A stretch of DNA of 5,278 nucleotides. Origin: Acidimicrobiaceae bacterium. Its GTDB lineage: Bacteria; Actinomycetota; Acidimicrobiia; Acidimicrobiales; Bog-793. Position numbers and translations under genes: made by a program. Positions 1-5,278 of this stretch are shown one piece after another; the first letter of the stretch is position 1, and each line of letters begins with the position of its first letter. The notes beneath the pieces are model-generated. The model was not told the origin of the DNA. It ran no database searches and was given only the letters and a program-made list of their open reading frames with translations. The stretch spans positions 1 to 5,278 of the forward strand of contig JAODBN010000360.1 of NCBI GenBank assembly GCA_025463965.1, given 5' to 3'.

Positions 1-598
1 TCGGGTTGGACGGAGCGACGATGAGGGCGTCGGCCGATGCCAGTGCGTCGAGCACCCCGGGCGCCGGGCGCGCCGACTCCGCCCCGGCGAAGCGGACCGA
101 GCGCACCGCCACCGAGTGCCGGAGGCGCACGAAGTACTCCTGGAAGTCGACCTCTCCCCCCTCGGCGAGCTCGAGGCGAGTTCTGACCGGGTCGTCGCTC
201 ACCGGCAGCAACCGCAGCCCGAGCCCCCAGGCAGAGGTGAGCTCGGCGGTGACCTCCGAGAGGCTGGCGCCCTCGTCCAGGCGCCCCGTCCGATAGAGGT
301 GGGTGCCGAGGTCCTTGTCACCGAGGCGGAACCAGGTCGGGCGCCCGAGCGCCTCGAGCTGGGCCATGACCGCCCAGGTCTCCCCCGCGAGGCCCCAGCC
401 CTGCACCAGGTCGGAGGCGCCGGCGAGGGTGTAGGTAATCGTGTCGAGGTCGGGCGAGACGTGCAGACCGTGCATGCGCGAGTCGTCGCCGACGTTGACG
501 ACCGCAGTGCAGCGCCGAGGCTCGACGACCTCGAGCAGACCCGACAGCAGACGAGCGGCCCCCACGCCGCCGCAGAGGACCGCTATGTCCCCGCTCAC
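1..598 (-). CDS. cofD: 2-phospho-L-lactate transferase family protein CofD/FbiA (F420 biosynthesis), 3'-truncated by window edge
   Basis: Transfers the phospholactyl or, in mycobacteria, phosphoenolpyruvyl group from its guanosine-diphosphate carrier to the deazaflavin FO, giving (dehydro-)F420-0. It is a cytoplasmic step of coenzyme F420 synthesis. The first 199 codons are visible, about 60% of the usual 310-330 residues, and the frame is open to the left edge. The start is GTG at 598-596, easily missed; it places the Gly-rich motif VLCGGVGAARLL at residues 7-18, as in known FbiA proteins. Further family marks: VVNVGDDSRMHGLHVSPDLDT (33-53), where Asp residues bind substrate and metal, then TYTLAG, GWGLAGETW, PTWFRLGDKDLGTHLYRT, LSEVT, LLPVSDDPVRT, FQEYFVR and, at the visible end, IVAPSNP (193-199). 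The upstream GGGA at 10 bases' spacing is only a weak ribosome binding site. It starts 28 bases after the epimerase stop. The partner fbiB/cofE would be expected beyond the left edge. Confidence 0.95.
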   Translation of the reverse strand, partial: MSGDIAVLCGGVGAARLLSGLLEVVEPRRCTAVVNVGDDSRMHGLHVSPDLDTITYTLAGASDLVQGWGLAGETWAVMAQLEALGRPTWFRLGDKDLGTHLYRTGRLDEGASLSEVTAELTSAWGLGLRLLPVSDDPVRTRLELAEGGEVDFQEYFVRLRHSVAVRSVRFAGAESARPAPGVLDALASADALIVAPSNP

Positions 599-626
599 GG
601 GCGCCGGATCCCGGTGGGTTCGCCGC

Positions 627-1628
627 TCACGAGGAGGCGCGCACCCGCCGGGCACGGCCGGGGGGAGCGCCGGCGGCTGCCAGACGTGCAGCTGAAGGGC
701 CGAGCCCGGCCGCTTCGAGGACCATCGCCGCCCCCTCCTCGAGCGATGTCCACGAGCGCCACCCGAGGTGGATCTCGGCGCGCGAGGGGTCGAGGGCCGA
801 GCGCCGGGCCGAACCGGGGCGCGCGGCGCCCTGGCGGACGGCGGGAACGGTCCCGGTCAGGGTGCCGAGCAGATCCAGCAATCCCAAAAGCGTGGTCTCC
901 CGGCCCGTGGCCACGTTGAGCAACAGACCGCTCCCCCGCCCCGAGGCCCGGGAGAACGCGTCGACGGCGTCGTCGACGTAGAGGTAGTCCCGGGCTTGGC
1001 TCCCGTCGCCCTCGAGCGCGCACGGGCGCGTGGCGGCGAGATCTGCCACAAAGGCGGCGAGAGCCCCCGGGTCGGCGGTGCCGAGGCGGCGGGGGCCGTA
1101 GACCGAGCCCAGCGCGAGCGCGCTGAACTCAAGCCCGTGGCGCTCCCGGTAGACGCTCAAGTAGTCGACCGCGGCCTTCTCGGCGACCCCGTGCGGGGTG
1201 CTGGGACGAAGCGCCAAATGTTCGTTGGCCGGCGGGTCCGCCTCGTCGAGGTCCCCGTAGATCGCACTGGACACGCCGAGGACGATCTTTCGCGAGCCGG
1301 CCGCTCGCGCCCCCTCGAGCACCCGCAGCGTGCCGAGCAGGTTGACCTCCGCGTCGAGATGAGGGCGTGCGAGCCCGTCTCCCGAGCGGGCAGCGAGATG
1401 GAAGACCACCTCGGGCCGCAGACGCGTGATCAGTTCCACGCACTCGGCCTCGCGCACGTCGAGCTGGTGGAAACGCAGTGCCCCGCCCGAGGCCCTGGCC
1501 TCGGAAAGATTGGCGAGCGAGCCGGTGGAGAGATCGTCCAGGACCTCCACTGCGTGGCCCTCGGCGAGCAGCCGGTCGACGAGCCCAGAGCCGAGAAAAC
1601 CTGCTCCGCCGCTGACGAGGGCCCGCAT
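627..1628 (-). CDS. NAD-dependent epimerase/dehydratase (extended SDR) with altered catalytic motif
   Basis: Belongs to the family of UDP-glucose 4-epimerases and related NDP-sugar dehydratases; its substrate is unknown. 333 residues. The Rossmann loop GGAGFLGS (7-14), D31-D32 after the second strand (NAD preference), LDVRE (56-60), FHLAA (76-80), N96 in EVNLLGT, VSSAIYGD (119-126), GSVYGPR (174-180), a GDGSQARDYLYVDD block and a DPSRA..LGW..W.SLEEG C-terminal motif are all present and typical. The exception is the active site: where the family has P-Y-G-x-S-K, this protein reads P145-H146-G-V-A-E150-K151, so the catalytic Tyr is His and the Lys is Glu, with a Lys one place later. The last 25 residues are an Ala/Arg/Pro-rich extension. 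The ATG start is 11 bases after the pyrophosphorylase stop, indicating co-translation. It may have lost epimerase chemistry, use another mechanism, or act as a binding protein. It has no counterpart between manB and fbiA in M. tuberculosis that I recall. Confidence 0.87.
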   Translation of the reverse strand: MRALVSGGAGFLGSGLVDRLLAEGHAVEVLDDLSTGSLANLSEARASGGALRFHQLDVREAECVELITRLRPEVVFHLAARSGDGLARPHLDAEVNLLGTLRVLEGARAAGSRKIVLGVSSAIYGDLDEADPPANEHLALRPSTPHGVAEKAAVDYLSVYRERHGLEFSALALGSVYGPRRLGTADPGALAAFVADLAATRPCALEGDGSQARDYLYVDDAVDAFSRASGRGSGLLLNVATGRETTLLGLLDLLGTLTGTVPAVRQGAARPGSARRSALDPSRAEIHLGWRSWTSLEEGAAMVLEAAGLGPSAARLAAAGAPPGRARRVRASS

Positions 1629-1639
1629 TGGGCCGAGTC

Positions 1640-2719
1640 TCACACGGGCAGTCGCGCGCTGTCGAGAACCGCGCCGGGCATCACGGACGCTCCGGAACCG
1701 AGCACCGACAGCGAGTGCACCCGGGCCCCGGCTCCGACCTTCACGCCCGGTCCGACGAGGGAGCGCTCGACGACCGCGCCCTCCTCGATGATCGCCCCGT
1801 CGAGGATCACCGAGCCGACGACCCGGGCCCCGGACTCCACTCGGACACCCTCTCCGAGCACGCAGTCGGCGACCTGAGCCCCGGGGGCGACGTAGGCGTC
1901 CGGGCCCATGAAGCAGTAGCCGCTGAGCTCGCCGTCCATGCGAGCGCCAGGCGCCAGGCGAGCTCCGGACTCGGCCATGAGATGGTCGGGGAAGAGCACG
2001 AGCGGGCGGCTGCCGCCGAGCACGTCCAGCTGGGCCTGCAGGTACCGCTCCGGGGTGCCGGTGTCGAGCCAGTAGACGTCGGAGGCCATCGCGTAGAGCT
2101 GGCGGTCCTTCACGAGGGCCGGGAAGACCTCCCGCTCGATCGAGACTCGCCGACCGGGCTCGATGCGGTCGATCACGGACGGCTCGAGGACGTAGGTCCC
2201 GGCGTTGATGAGATTGGTGGGCGCCTCGCCGCGAGGGGGCTTCTCGATGAAGGCGATCACCCGCCCGTCGTCGTCGGTCGGCACGACCCCGTAGGCCGAG
2301 GGGTCCTCGACCGGGGTGAGCGCGATGGTCGCCTCGCCCCCGTGGCGGAGGTGGAAGGCGAGCAGCCCGCTGAGGTCGAGGTCGGTGAGGATGTCTCCGT
2401 TGACCACGAGGAAGCGCTCGTCGGTGAGGCCGCCCTGCATCGCTCCGAAGCGGATGGCGCCAGCGGTGTCGAGCGGCTCGTCCTCGACGGCGTACTCGAG
2501 CTCGACCCCGGCCCAGTGACCGTCGGCGAAGGCCTCCACGAAGGCGTCCGAGCGATAGCCAAGGCAGAAGACCACGCGATGCACCCCGTGCAGCCCGAGC
2601 CACTCGATGACTCGGGCGATCATCGGACGCCCGACCACCGGCAGCATGGGCTTTGGGACGTCGTAGGTGAGCGGACGCAGGCGCGTCCCTTGGCCGCCCA
2701 CCAGCACCAGGGCTTGCAT
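1640..2719 (-). CDS. Nucleotide-sugar pyrophosphorylase, mannose-1-phosphate guanylyltransferase type (ManB/ManC-like)
   Basis: Joins a sugar-1-phosphate to an NTP to make an NDP-sugar, most likely GDP-mannose by analogy with M. tuberculosis Rv3264c, which follows wbbL in the same order. The 359-residue protein has an N-terminal nucleotidyltransferase domain (1-230): signature GGQGTRLRPLT (8-18), KPMLP (23-27) with the phosphate-binding Lys, EPLDTAGAI (81-89), VNGDIL (106-111) with the metal-binding Asp109, the IEKPP sugar-binding motif (158-162), NAGTYVLE (172-179), and YWLDTGTPERY (216-226) carrying the second metal ligand Asp219. From about residue 255 to the end, repeated hydrophobic-x-x-Gly-x hexapeptides (for example VAPGAQVADCVLGEGVRVESGARV) predict a left-handed beta-helix. 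Sugar and base specificity cannot be settled from motifs; glucose-1-phosphate with dTTP or UTP remains possible. The ATG start is 34 bases after the previous stop, with a GGCGG-like ribosome binding site, and the TGA stop lies 11 bases before the epimerase gene. Confidence 0.9.
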   Translation of the reverse strand: MQALVLVGGQGTRLRPLTYDVPKPMLPVVGRPMIARVIEWLGLHGVHRVVFCLGYRSDAFVEAFADGHWAGVELEYAVEDEPLDTAGAIRFGAMQGGLTDERFLVVNGDILTDLDLSGLLAFHLRHGGEATIALTPVEDPSAYGVVPTDDDGRVIAFIEKPPRGEAPTNLINAGTYVLEPSVIDRIEPGRRVSIEREVFPALVKDRQLYAMASDVYWLDTGTPERYLQAQLDVLGGSRPLVLFPDHLMAESGARLAPGARMDGELSGYCFMGPDAYVAPGAQVADCVLGEGVRVESGARVVGSVILDGAIIEEGAVVERSLVGPGVKVGAGARVHSLSVLGSGASVMPGAVLDSARLPV

Positions 2720-2753
2720 CGCTATGCCGCCGTCGAAAGTTTCGGTGACCGCA

Positions 2754-3482
2754 CTAGCCCGCGCTGCTCGTCGAGGTGCTGGAGTTCCCCCCCGTGCTGG
2801 CCGTGCCGAGGTCCTGCAGCAAGGTGGAGCGCGAGGGCGGCTCGGGGATGGAAGCGCCGCTCGGCACGAAGGCCAGGGTGATCATCTCTCCGTCCTTCAG
2901 CGGGATGGAGCCGGGATTGCCGGAGACGATCTTTCCGGTGCCCGTAGGGCTGGGCCACACCTTGGCGACGAGGGTCGCCTTGCCCGGCGTCTTGCTGGAG
3001 CCAGGGCACGACTGGCCGCTCGTGTAGGTCTTCGTCGAGGAAGGGAGACGCACACTGGTCGCCGAGACCGAGAAGTTGTGCCCGTAGGTCTTGACGAAGT
3101 TCCCGAGCGTGGCGTTCGATCCGGTGAACTTGGACGGGTCGGTGGCCGCGCCGGGGTCGACGTCGATCACCCCGTCGCCGAAGGTCCGCAGGCCCGCCGC
3201 CGACAGGTTGGTGTTGGCCGGGAGCGAGGGCTGCATCTGCCCGCAGATGTCGAGCGCGAAAGCGACGTGCCAGTTGTCCGTCTTGTTCGGTTGCCCCGCG
3301 GCGGCACTAGCCGACACCGGGTGAAGTCGCTCGTTACGCGAGTACGTGGCAAGCGCCACGCCGCCTACGACGATGACCACCATCAGCAGGTACCACAGAA
3401 CGGGAGGGCGAGCCCGGTAGTTCTTGCTGCCCCCACTTGCTGCAGCGCGCGCCACCGTGCGCCCGAATGAGCCTCGTGACAT
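2754..3482 (-). CDS. Single-pass membrane protein of unknown function in the rhamnose/cell-wall cluster
   Basis: I do not recognise a characterised family. The 242-residue product has a basic N-terminus rich in Arg, Lys and Ser (1-25), one hydrophobic segment (about 28-46, P-V-L-W-Y-L-L-M to A-L-A), then an Ala/Ser linker and a soluble domain of about 140 residues. The positive-inside rule puts the C-terminal part outside the membrane. Within it are NWHVAFALDICG (70-81), LRTFGDGVIDVDP (98-110) and GSNATLGNF (121-129). The two cysteines, C80 and C159, could form a disulfide. The last 12 or so residues are Ser/Thr/Gly-rich (NSSTSTSSAG), a possible glycosylation or disordered tail. The ATG start is 12 bases after the wbbL stop with only a weak ribosome binding site, so co-transcription with the glycosyltransferase is likely. 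From memory, similar HWHxA...GDGxIHxHP proteins occur in other actinobacteria, which I could not verify. A role in envelope glycan assembly is inferred from position only. Confidence 0.8.
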   Translation of the reverse strand: MSRGSFGRTVARAAASGGSKNYRARPPVLWYLLMVVIVVGGVALATYSRNERLHPVSASAAAGQPNKTDNWHVAFALDICGQMQPSLPANTNLSAAGLRTFGDGVIDVDPGAATDPSKFTGSNATLGNFVKTYGHNFSVSATSVRLPSSTKTYTSGQSCPGSSKTPGKATLVAKVWPSPTGTGKIVSGNPGSIPLKDGEMITLAFVPSGASIPEPPSRSTLLQDLGTASTGGNSSTSTSSAG

Positions 3483-3494
3483 TGCCGGCGCAGC

Positions 3495-4412
3495 CTACTC
3501 GACCCGATCCGAGACACCGGCGGCGCGCGGGCAGTCCACGGGACCGGCGACGGCGAGCGGTGACGGCGAGCGGCGCCCGGAAATCACTTCTCTGACGAGC
3601 GCAACAACGAGGCGAGCGACGATTCCCGGACCGATGACCACGAGCAACAGACGCTCGGACCCGACAGCCCTACGCCGCGCGAAACGCCAGGTCGAGACGT
3701 GGTGGGCGACCAGCATGCGGTACGGCCGGCGCGAGGTGGAGCGACCCTGCTCGTGGACCACTCGGGCGCTCGGCACGTAGCGGACCCGCCAGGCGGCCCG
3801 GTGCAGGCGCCAGCACAGGTCGAGGTCCTCGACGTACATGAAGTACCGCGGGTCGAAGCCCCCGACCGACTCGAACGCGCATCGTCGAACGAGGAAACAG
3901 GCGCCCGACACCCAGTCGACGTCCTGCTCGTCCACGCCGGCCGCGTCCCTGCGGTAATGGCGCGACCAGCGGTTGCCGGGCCAGAACTGTGCCAGGAGCG
4001 CGTGGGCGAGTGCCGTGCCGTAGTTGGGAAAGGCGCGTGCCGAGGGGTAGCGCTCGCCGTCGGGCCGCAAGACGAGGGGTGCGGCGATCGCTACGTCCGA
4101 GTTGGCCTCCAGCACGGCGGCGAGCCGGGCCGGTGCCGCCGGATCGAGGCGCAGATCCGGGTTGCACACGAGCAGGTAGGGCGCCTCTAGCGGCGCTGCG
4201 CCCCGGTTGACGGCCTGGCCGTAGCCGAGGTTGCGACCGTTCGGGATGAGGCGCACGATCGGGTCCGCCGCAGCGAGCTCGGCGAGCGAGCCGTCGCGCG
4301 AGCCGTTGTCCACCACCACGATCTCGGACACACCGGCTGCCCGCAGGCTCGCCACGCACTCGAGAAGGGCTTCGCCCGCCTCGTAGTTGACGACCACGGC
4401 GGCCACTGTCAC
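3495..4412 (-). CDS. wbbL: WbbL-like family 2 rhamnosyltransferase
   Basis: Predicted GT-A fold glycosyltransferase. Mycobacterial WbbL adds L-rhamnose from dTDP-L-rhamnose to GlcNAc-PP-decaprenol, building the disaccharide linker between peptidoglycan and arabinogalactan; the acceptor here is inferred. From the GTG at 4412 it has 305 residues. Motifs: VVVNY (6-10) at the first strand, VVVDNGSRDGS (32-42), GRNLGYGQAVNRG (59-71), CNPDLRL (83-89) as the metal/nucleotide-binding DxD equivalent, PDGERYPSAR (117-126), FWPGNRW (143-149), WVSGACFLVRR (167-177), and GGFDPRYFMYVEDLDL (184-199) with the acidic catalytic pair. The YPSAR, FWP.N.W and YFMY.ED blocks match mycobacterial WbbL closely. A hydrophobic C-terminal segment near residues 262-285 may contact the membrane. 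The start is uncertain: GTG at 4424, 4412, 4406 or 4481 are all in frame and none has a clear ribosome binding site. It lies between rmlD, which makes its donor, and the membrane protein gene 12 bases downstream. Confidence 0.9.
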   Translation of the reverse strand: MTVAAVVVNYEAGEALLECVASLRAAGVSEIVVVDNGSRDGSLAELAAADPIVRLIPNGRNLGYGQAVNRGAAPLEAPYLLVCNPDLRLDPAAPARLAAVLEANSDVAIAAPLVLRPDGERYPSARAFPNYGTALAHALLAQFWPGNRWSRHYRRDAAGVDEQDVDWVSGACFLVRRCAFESVGGFDPRYFMYVEDLDLCWRLHRAAWRVRYVPSARVVHEQGRSTSRRPYRMLVAHHVSTWRFARRRAVGSERLLLVVIGPGIVARLVVALVREVISGRRSPSPLAVAGPVDCPRAAGVSDRVE

Positions 4413-4426
4413 CAGTGCCGGCACAA

Positions 4427-4441
4427 CGGTCGGGGCGTCGG
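4427..4441. repeat. 15-bp direct repeat, copy 1
   Basis: The plus strand reads cggtcggggcgtcgg, identical to 4536-4550, with start points 109 bases apart. Flanking bases differ on both sides. On the minus strand both copies read CCGACGCCCCGACCG. This copy sits just upstream of the GTG candidates for the wbbL start. It may be a small duplication, a protein-binding site pair, or coincidence in GC-rich DNA. Confidence 0.5.
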
Positions 4442-4488
4442 TGTGCGCAGAACCGGCCCCCGAGCCGCGCTTTGCCTGCACTTGCCCG

Positions 4489-4513
4489 CGGGTTCGGGAC
4501 CGCTTCGAACCCG
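4489..4513 (-). repeat. Inverted repeat / possible RNA hairpin in the rmlD-wbbL spacer
   Basis: The minus strand reads CGGGTTCG, nine loop bases, then CGAACCCG: a perfect 8-bp stem with six G-C pairs. It lies 64 bases after the rmlD stop and about 76 bases before the preferred wbbL start. No run of T follows, so it is not a classical intrinsic terminator. It could be a weak attenuator, an RNA-processing element or chance. The TTCGA loop edge recalls a tRNA T-arm, but no tRNA surrounds it. Confidence 0.45.
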
Positions 4514-4535
4514 GCGTTGTTGGTCCAGCTTTCCT

Positions 4536-4550
4536 CGGTCGGGGCGTCGG
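4536..4550. repeat. 15-bp direct repeat, copy 2
   Basis: Exact second copy of the 15-bp sequence at 4427-4441. It lies 26 bases after the rmlD stop and upstream of the hairpin in the direction of transcription, so the two copies bracket the hairpin. Confidence 0.5.
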
Positions 4551-4576
4551 AGGGCCGGGCGCGCTGCCCACAGGAC

Positions 4577-5278
4577 TCACGGGCGGGCCAGCTCGACGAC
4601 GAGCGCCGAGAGCGACTCCTCCCACGGCGGGAGCAGCGGGAGGCCCGAGAGCCGAAGGGCGGCGTTGTCGAGCACCGAGTTGGCCGGGCGCGGTGCCGGC
4701 CGGGCAGGAACCAGGTCGGCGGTCGCGATCGGCTCCACACGGTCCGGGTCGAGCCCCGCGGCGGCAAGCACCGCTCGGGCGAAGCCGTACCAGGTGGTCG
4801 TTCCCGAGTTGGTCACGTGGAAGATGCCCGGGCGACGAGAGAACGCCAGGTCGACGAGGACCGAAGCGAGATCGCTGGCGATCGTGGGGCTCCCCCGCTG
4901 GTCGTCGACGAAGCGGAGCGGCCCCTGCGAGCCCGCGGCGAGGCGCAGGACCGTCTTCGCCATGTTGGCGCCGTGGCGCCCGCACACCCACGAGGTCCGC
5001 ACCACGGTGCAGGACGCGTCGAGCTCGCGCTCGCCGCCGAGCTTGGACATGCCGTAGACCGAGAGTGGGTTCGGGGTGTCCCACTCCCGGTACGGGCGCT
5101 CGGAGCGGCCGTCGAAGACGTAGTCAGTGGAGACGTAGACGAGGTGCGCACCGACGCGGCGAGATGCCTCGGCGAGGTGACGGGTCCCGATGGCGTTGAC
5201 CGCGAAGGCCCGGTCCGGATCGGTCTCGCATGCGTCCACCGCTGTCAACGCGGCGGGGTGGATCACGAGGTCCGGCTC
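4577..5278 (-). CDS. rmlD: dTDP-4-dehydrorhamnose reductase (RmlD), 5'-truncated by window edge
   Basis: Reduces dTDP-4-dehydro-L-rhamnose to dTDP-L-rhamnose with NAD(P)H, the last step of the cytoplasmic dTDP-rhamnose pathway. 233 codons plus a TGA stop are visible. The reading frame stays open to the right edge (it begins E-P-D-L-V-I-H-P-A-A), so the GTG at 5266 is an internal valine and roughly 60 N-terminal residues, including the Gly-rich cofactor loop, lie outside. Visible RmlD marks, numbered from the first visible residue: the TAVDACE stretch (12-18), VNAIGT (27-32), STDYVFDG (50-57) with the catalytic Thr/Ser region, the catalytic Y75-G-M-S-K79, and the family-specific block FVDDQRGSPT that forms part of the sugar-nucleotide pocket. 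The C-terminus ends ALVVELARP, as expected for a full-length family member. In Mycobacterium tuberculosis rmlD directly precedes wbbL, as here. No feature suggests loss of function. Confidence 0.95.
   Translation of the reverse strand, partial: EPDLVIHPAALTAVDACETDPDRAFAVNAIGTRHLAEASRRVGAHLVYVSTDYVFDGRSERPYREWDTPNPLSVYGMSKLGGERELDASCTVVRTSWVCGRHGANMAKTVLRLAAGSQGPLRFVDDQRGSPTIASDLASVLVDLAFSRRPGIFHVTNSGTTTWYGFARAVLAAAGLDPDRVEPIATADLVPARPAPRPANSVLDNAALRLSGLPLLPPWEESLSALVVELARP

Larger units (their letters stand above)
4425..4576 (-). other. rmlD-wbbL spacer, no gene recognised
   Basis: This is the longest gap in an otherwise tightly packed gene string. It contains an 8-bp-stem inverted repeat and two exact copies of a 15-bp direct repeat (listed separately). 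The wbbL frame stays open through it, so part could be a longer wbbL N-terminus if translation starts at the GTG at 4481. No convincing -10/-35 pair or Shine-Dalgarno sequence could be picked out by eye, but a promoter for the downstream genes is plausible here. Confidence 0.5.
1..5278 (-). other. Probable co-directional gene cluster rmlD-wbbL-(membrane protein)-pyrophosphorylase-SDR-cofD
   Basis: All six genes are on the minus strand. Gaps in transcription order are about 164 (rmlD to the 4412 wbbL start), 12, 34, 11 and 28 bases. The five downstream genes are close enough for one transcript; the first gap is large enough to hold a separate promoter. No terminator with a T-run is visible in any gap. 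Confidence 0.6.

Noticed and set aside
116..919. Plus-strand open frame of 267 codons across cofD and the end of the epimerase gene
   Set aside because: The minus strand translates to a clear CofD over 1-598; the plus-strand product is compositional (Arg/Pro/Gly) and crosses two real genes.
768..1877. Plus-strand open frame of 369 codons opposite the epimerase
   Set aside because: No domain is recognisable and the composition is that of an antisense frame; the opposite strand carries a full set of SDR motifs.
1629..2603. Minus-strand frame continuous with the epimerase, giving an apparent 658-residue protein
   Set aside because: The portion before MRALVSGG is an out-of-frame shadow of the pyrophosphorylase; the real protein starts at the ATG at 1628, right after that gene's stop.
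1628..2881. Plus-strand open frame of 417 codons opposite the pyrophosphorylase
   Set aside because: It is antisense to a gene with intact family motifs; its product is Gly/Asp/Arg/His-rich with no recognisable domain. Long antisense frames are expected at this G+C.
4489..4513. tRNA T-arm-like GGTTCGAA
   Set aside because: No acceptor, D or anticodon stems can be drawn around it; the sequence is better described as a simple hairpin.
4482..5084. N-terminal extension of the glycosyltransferase frame into rmlD
   Set aside because: The extension is Arg/Pro/Gly-rich and overlaps the well-supported rmlD frame; GT2 homology begins near 4406.
5264..5266. GTG at 5266 as the start of rmlD
   Set aside because: The frame is open to the edge with family-like residues before it, and the cofactor-binding N-terminus would be missing; the gene is truncated by the window.

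Overview
The window is about 70% G+C. Everything recognisable lies on the minus strand, so it reads from the right edge leftwards. It holds six protein-coding genes, two of them cut by the window edges. I see no tRNA, rRNA, mobile element or CRISPR. Gene content points to a high-GC actinobacterium: coenzyme F420 biosynthesis (CofD/FbiA) sits beside dTDP-rhamnose synthesis and a WbbL-type rhamnosyltransferase. The same genes lie close together in Mycobacterium tuberculosis (rmlD-wbbL-manB, Rv3266c-Rv3264c, with fbiA at Rv3261). An early-branching actinobacterial lineage such as Acidimicrobiia would fit, but that placement is inference.

Layout in transcription order: (1) 5278-4577, the 3' three quarters of rmlD, dTDP-4-dehydrorhamnose reductase; (2) a 150-160 base spacer with an 8-bp-stem inverted repeat and two copies of a 15-bp direct repeat; (3) 4412-3495, a WbbL-like family 2 glycosyltransferase; (4) 3482-2754, an unrecognised single-pass membrane protein with an extracytoplasmic domain; (5) 2719-1640, a nucleotide-sugar pyrophosphorylase with a C-terminal beta-helix (ManB/ManC-like); (6) 1628-627, an NAD-dependent epimerase/dehydratase of the extended SDR family whose catalytic YxxxK motif is altered; (7) 598 to the left edge, the first 199 codons of cofD/fbiA, with a GTG start.

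Apart from the rmlD-wbbL spacer, the gaps are 11 to 33 bases, so genes 3 to 7 probably share a transcript. Functionally, RmlD makes dTDP-L-rhamnose, WbbL transfers rhamnose to a lipid-linked acceptor, and the pyrophosphorylase supplies another activated sugar, so this is a cell-envelope glycan module. CofD belongs to a different pathway (F420) and is linked only by conserved neighbourhood.

The points most worth a second look are the SDR protein lacking the catalytic Tyr and Lys, and the unknown membrane protein embedded in an otherwise well-known cell-wall operon. I found no convincing evidence of a wholly new multi-gene system.
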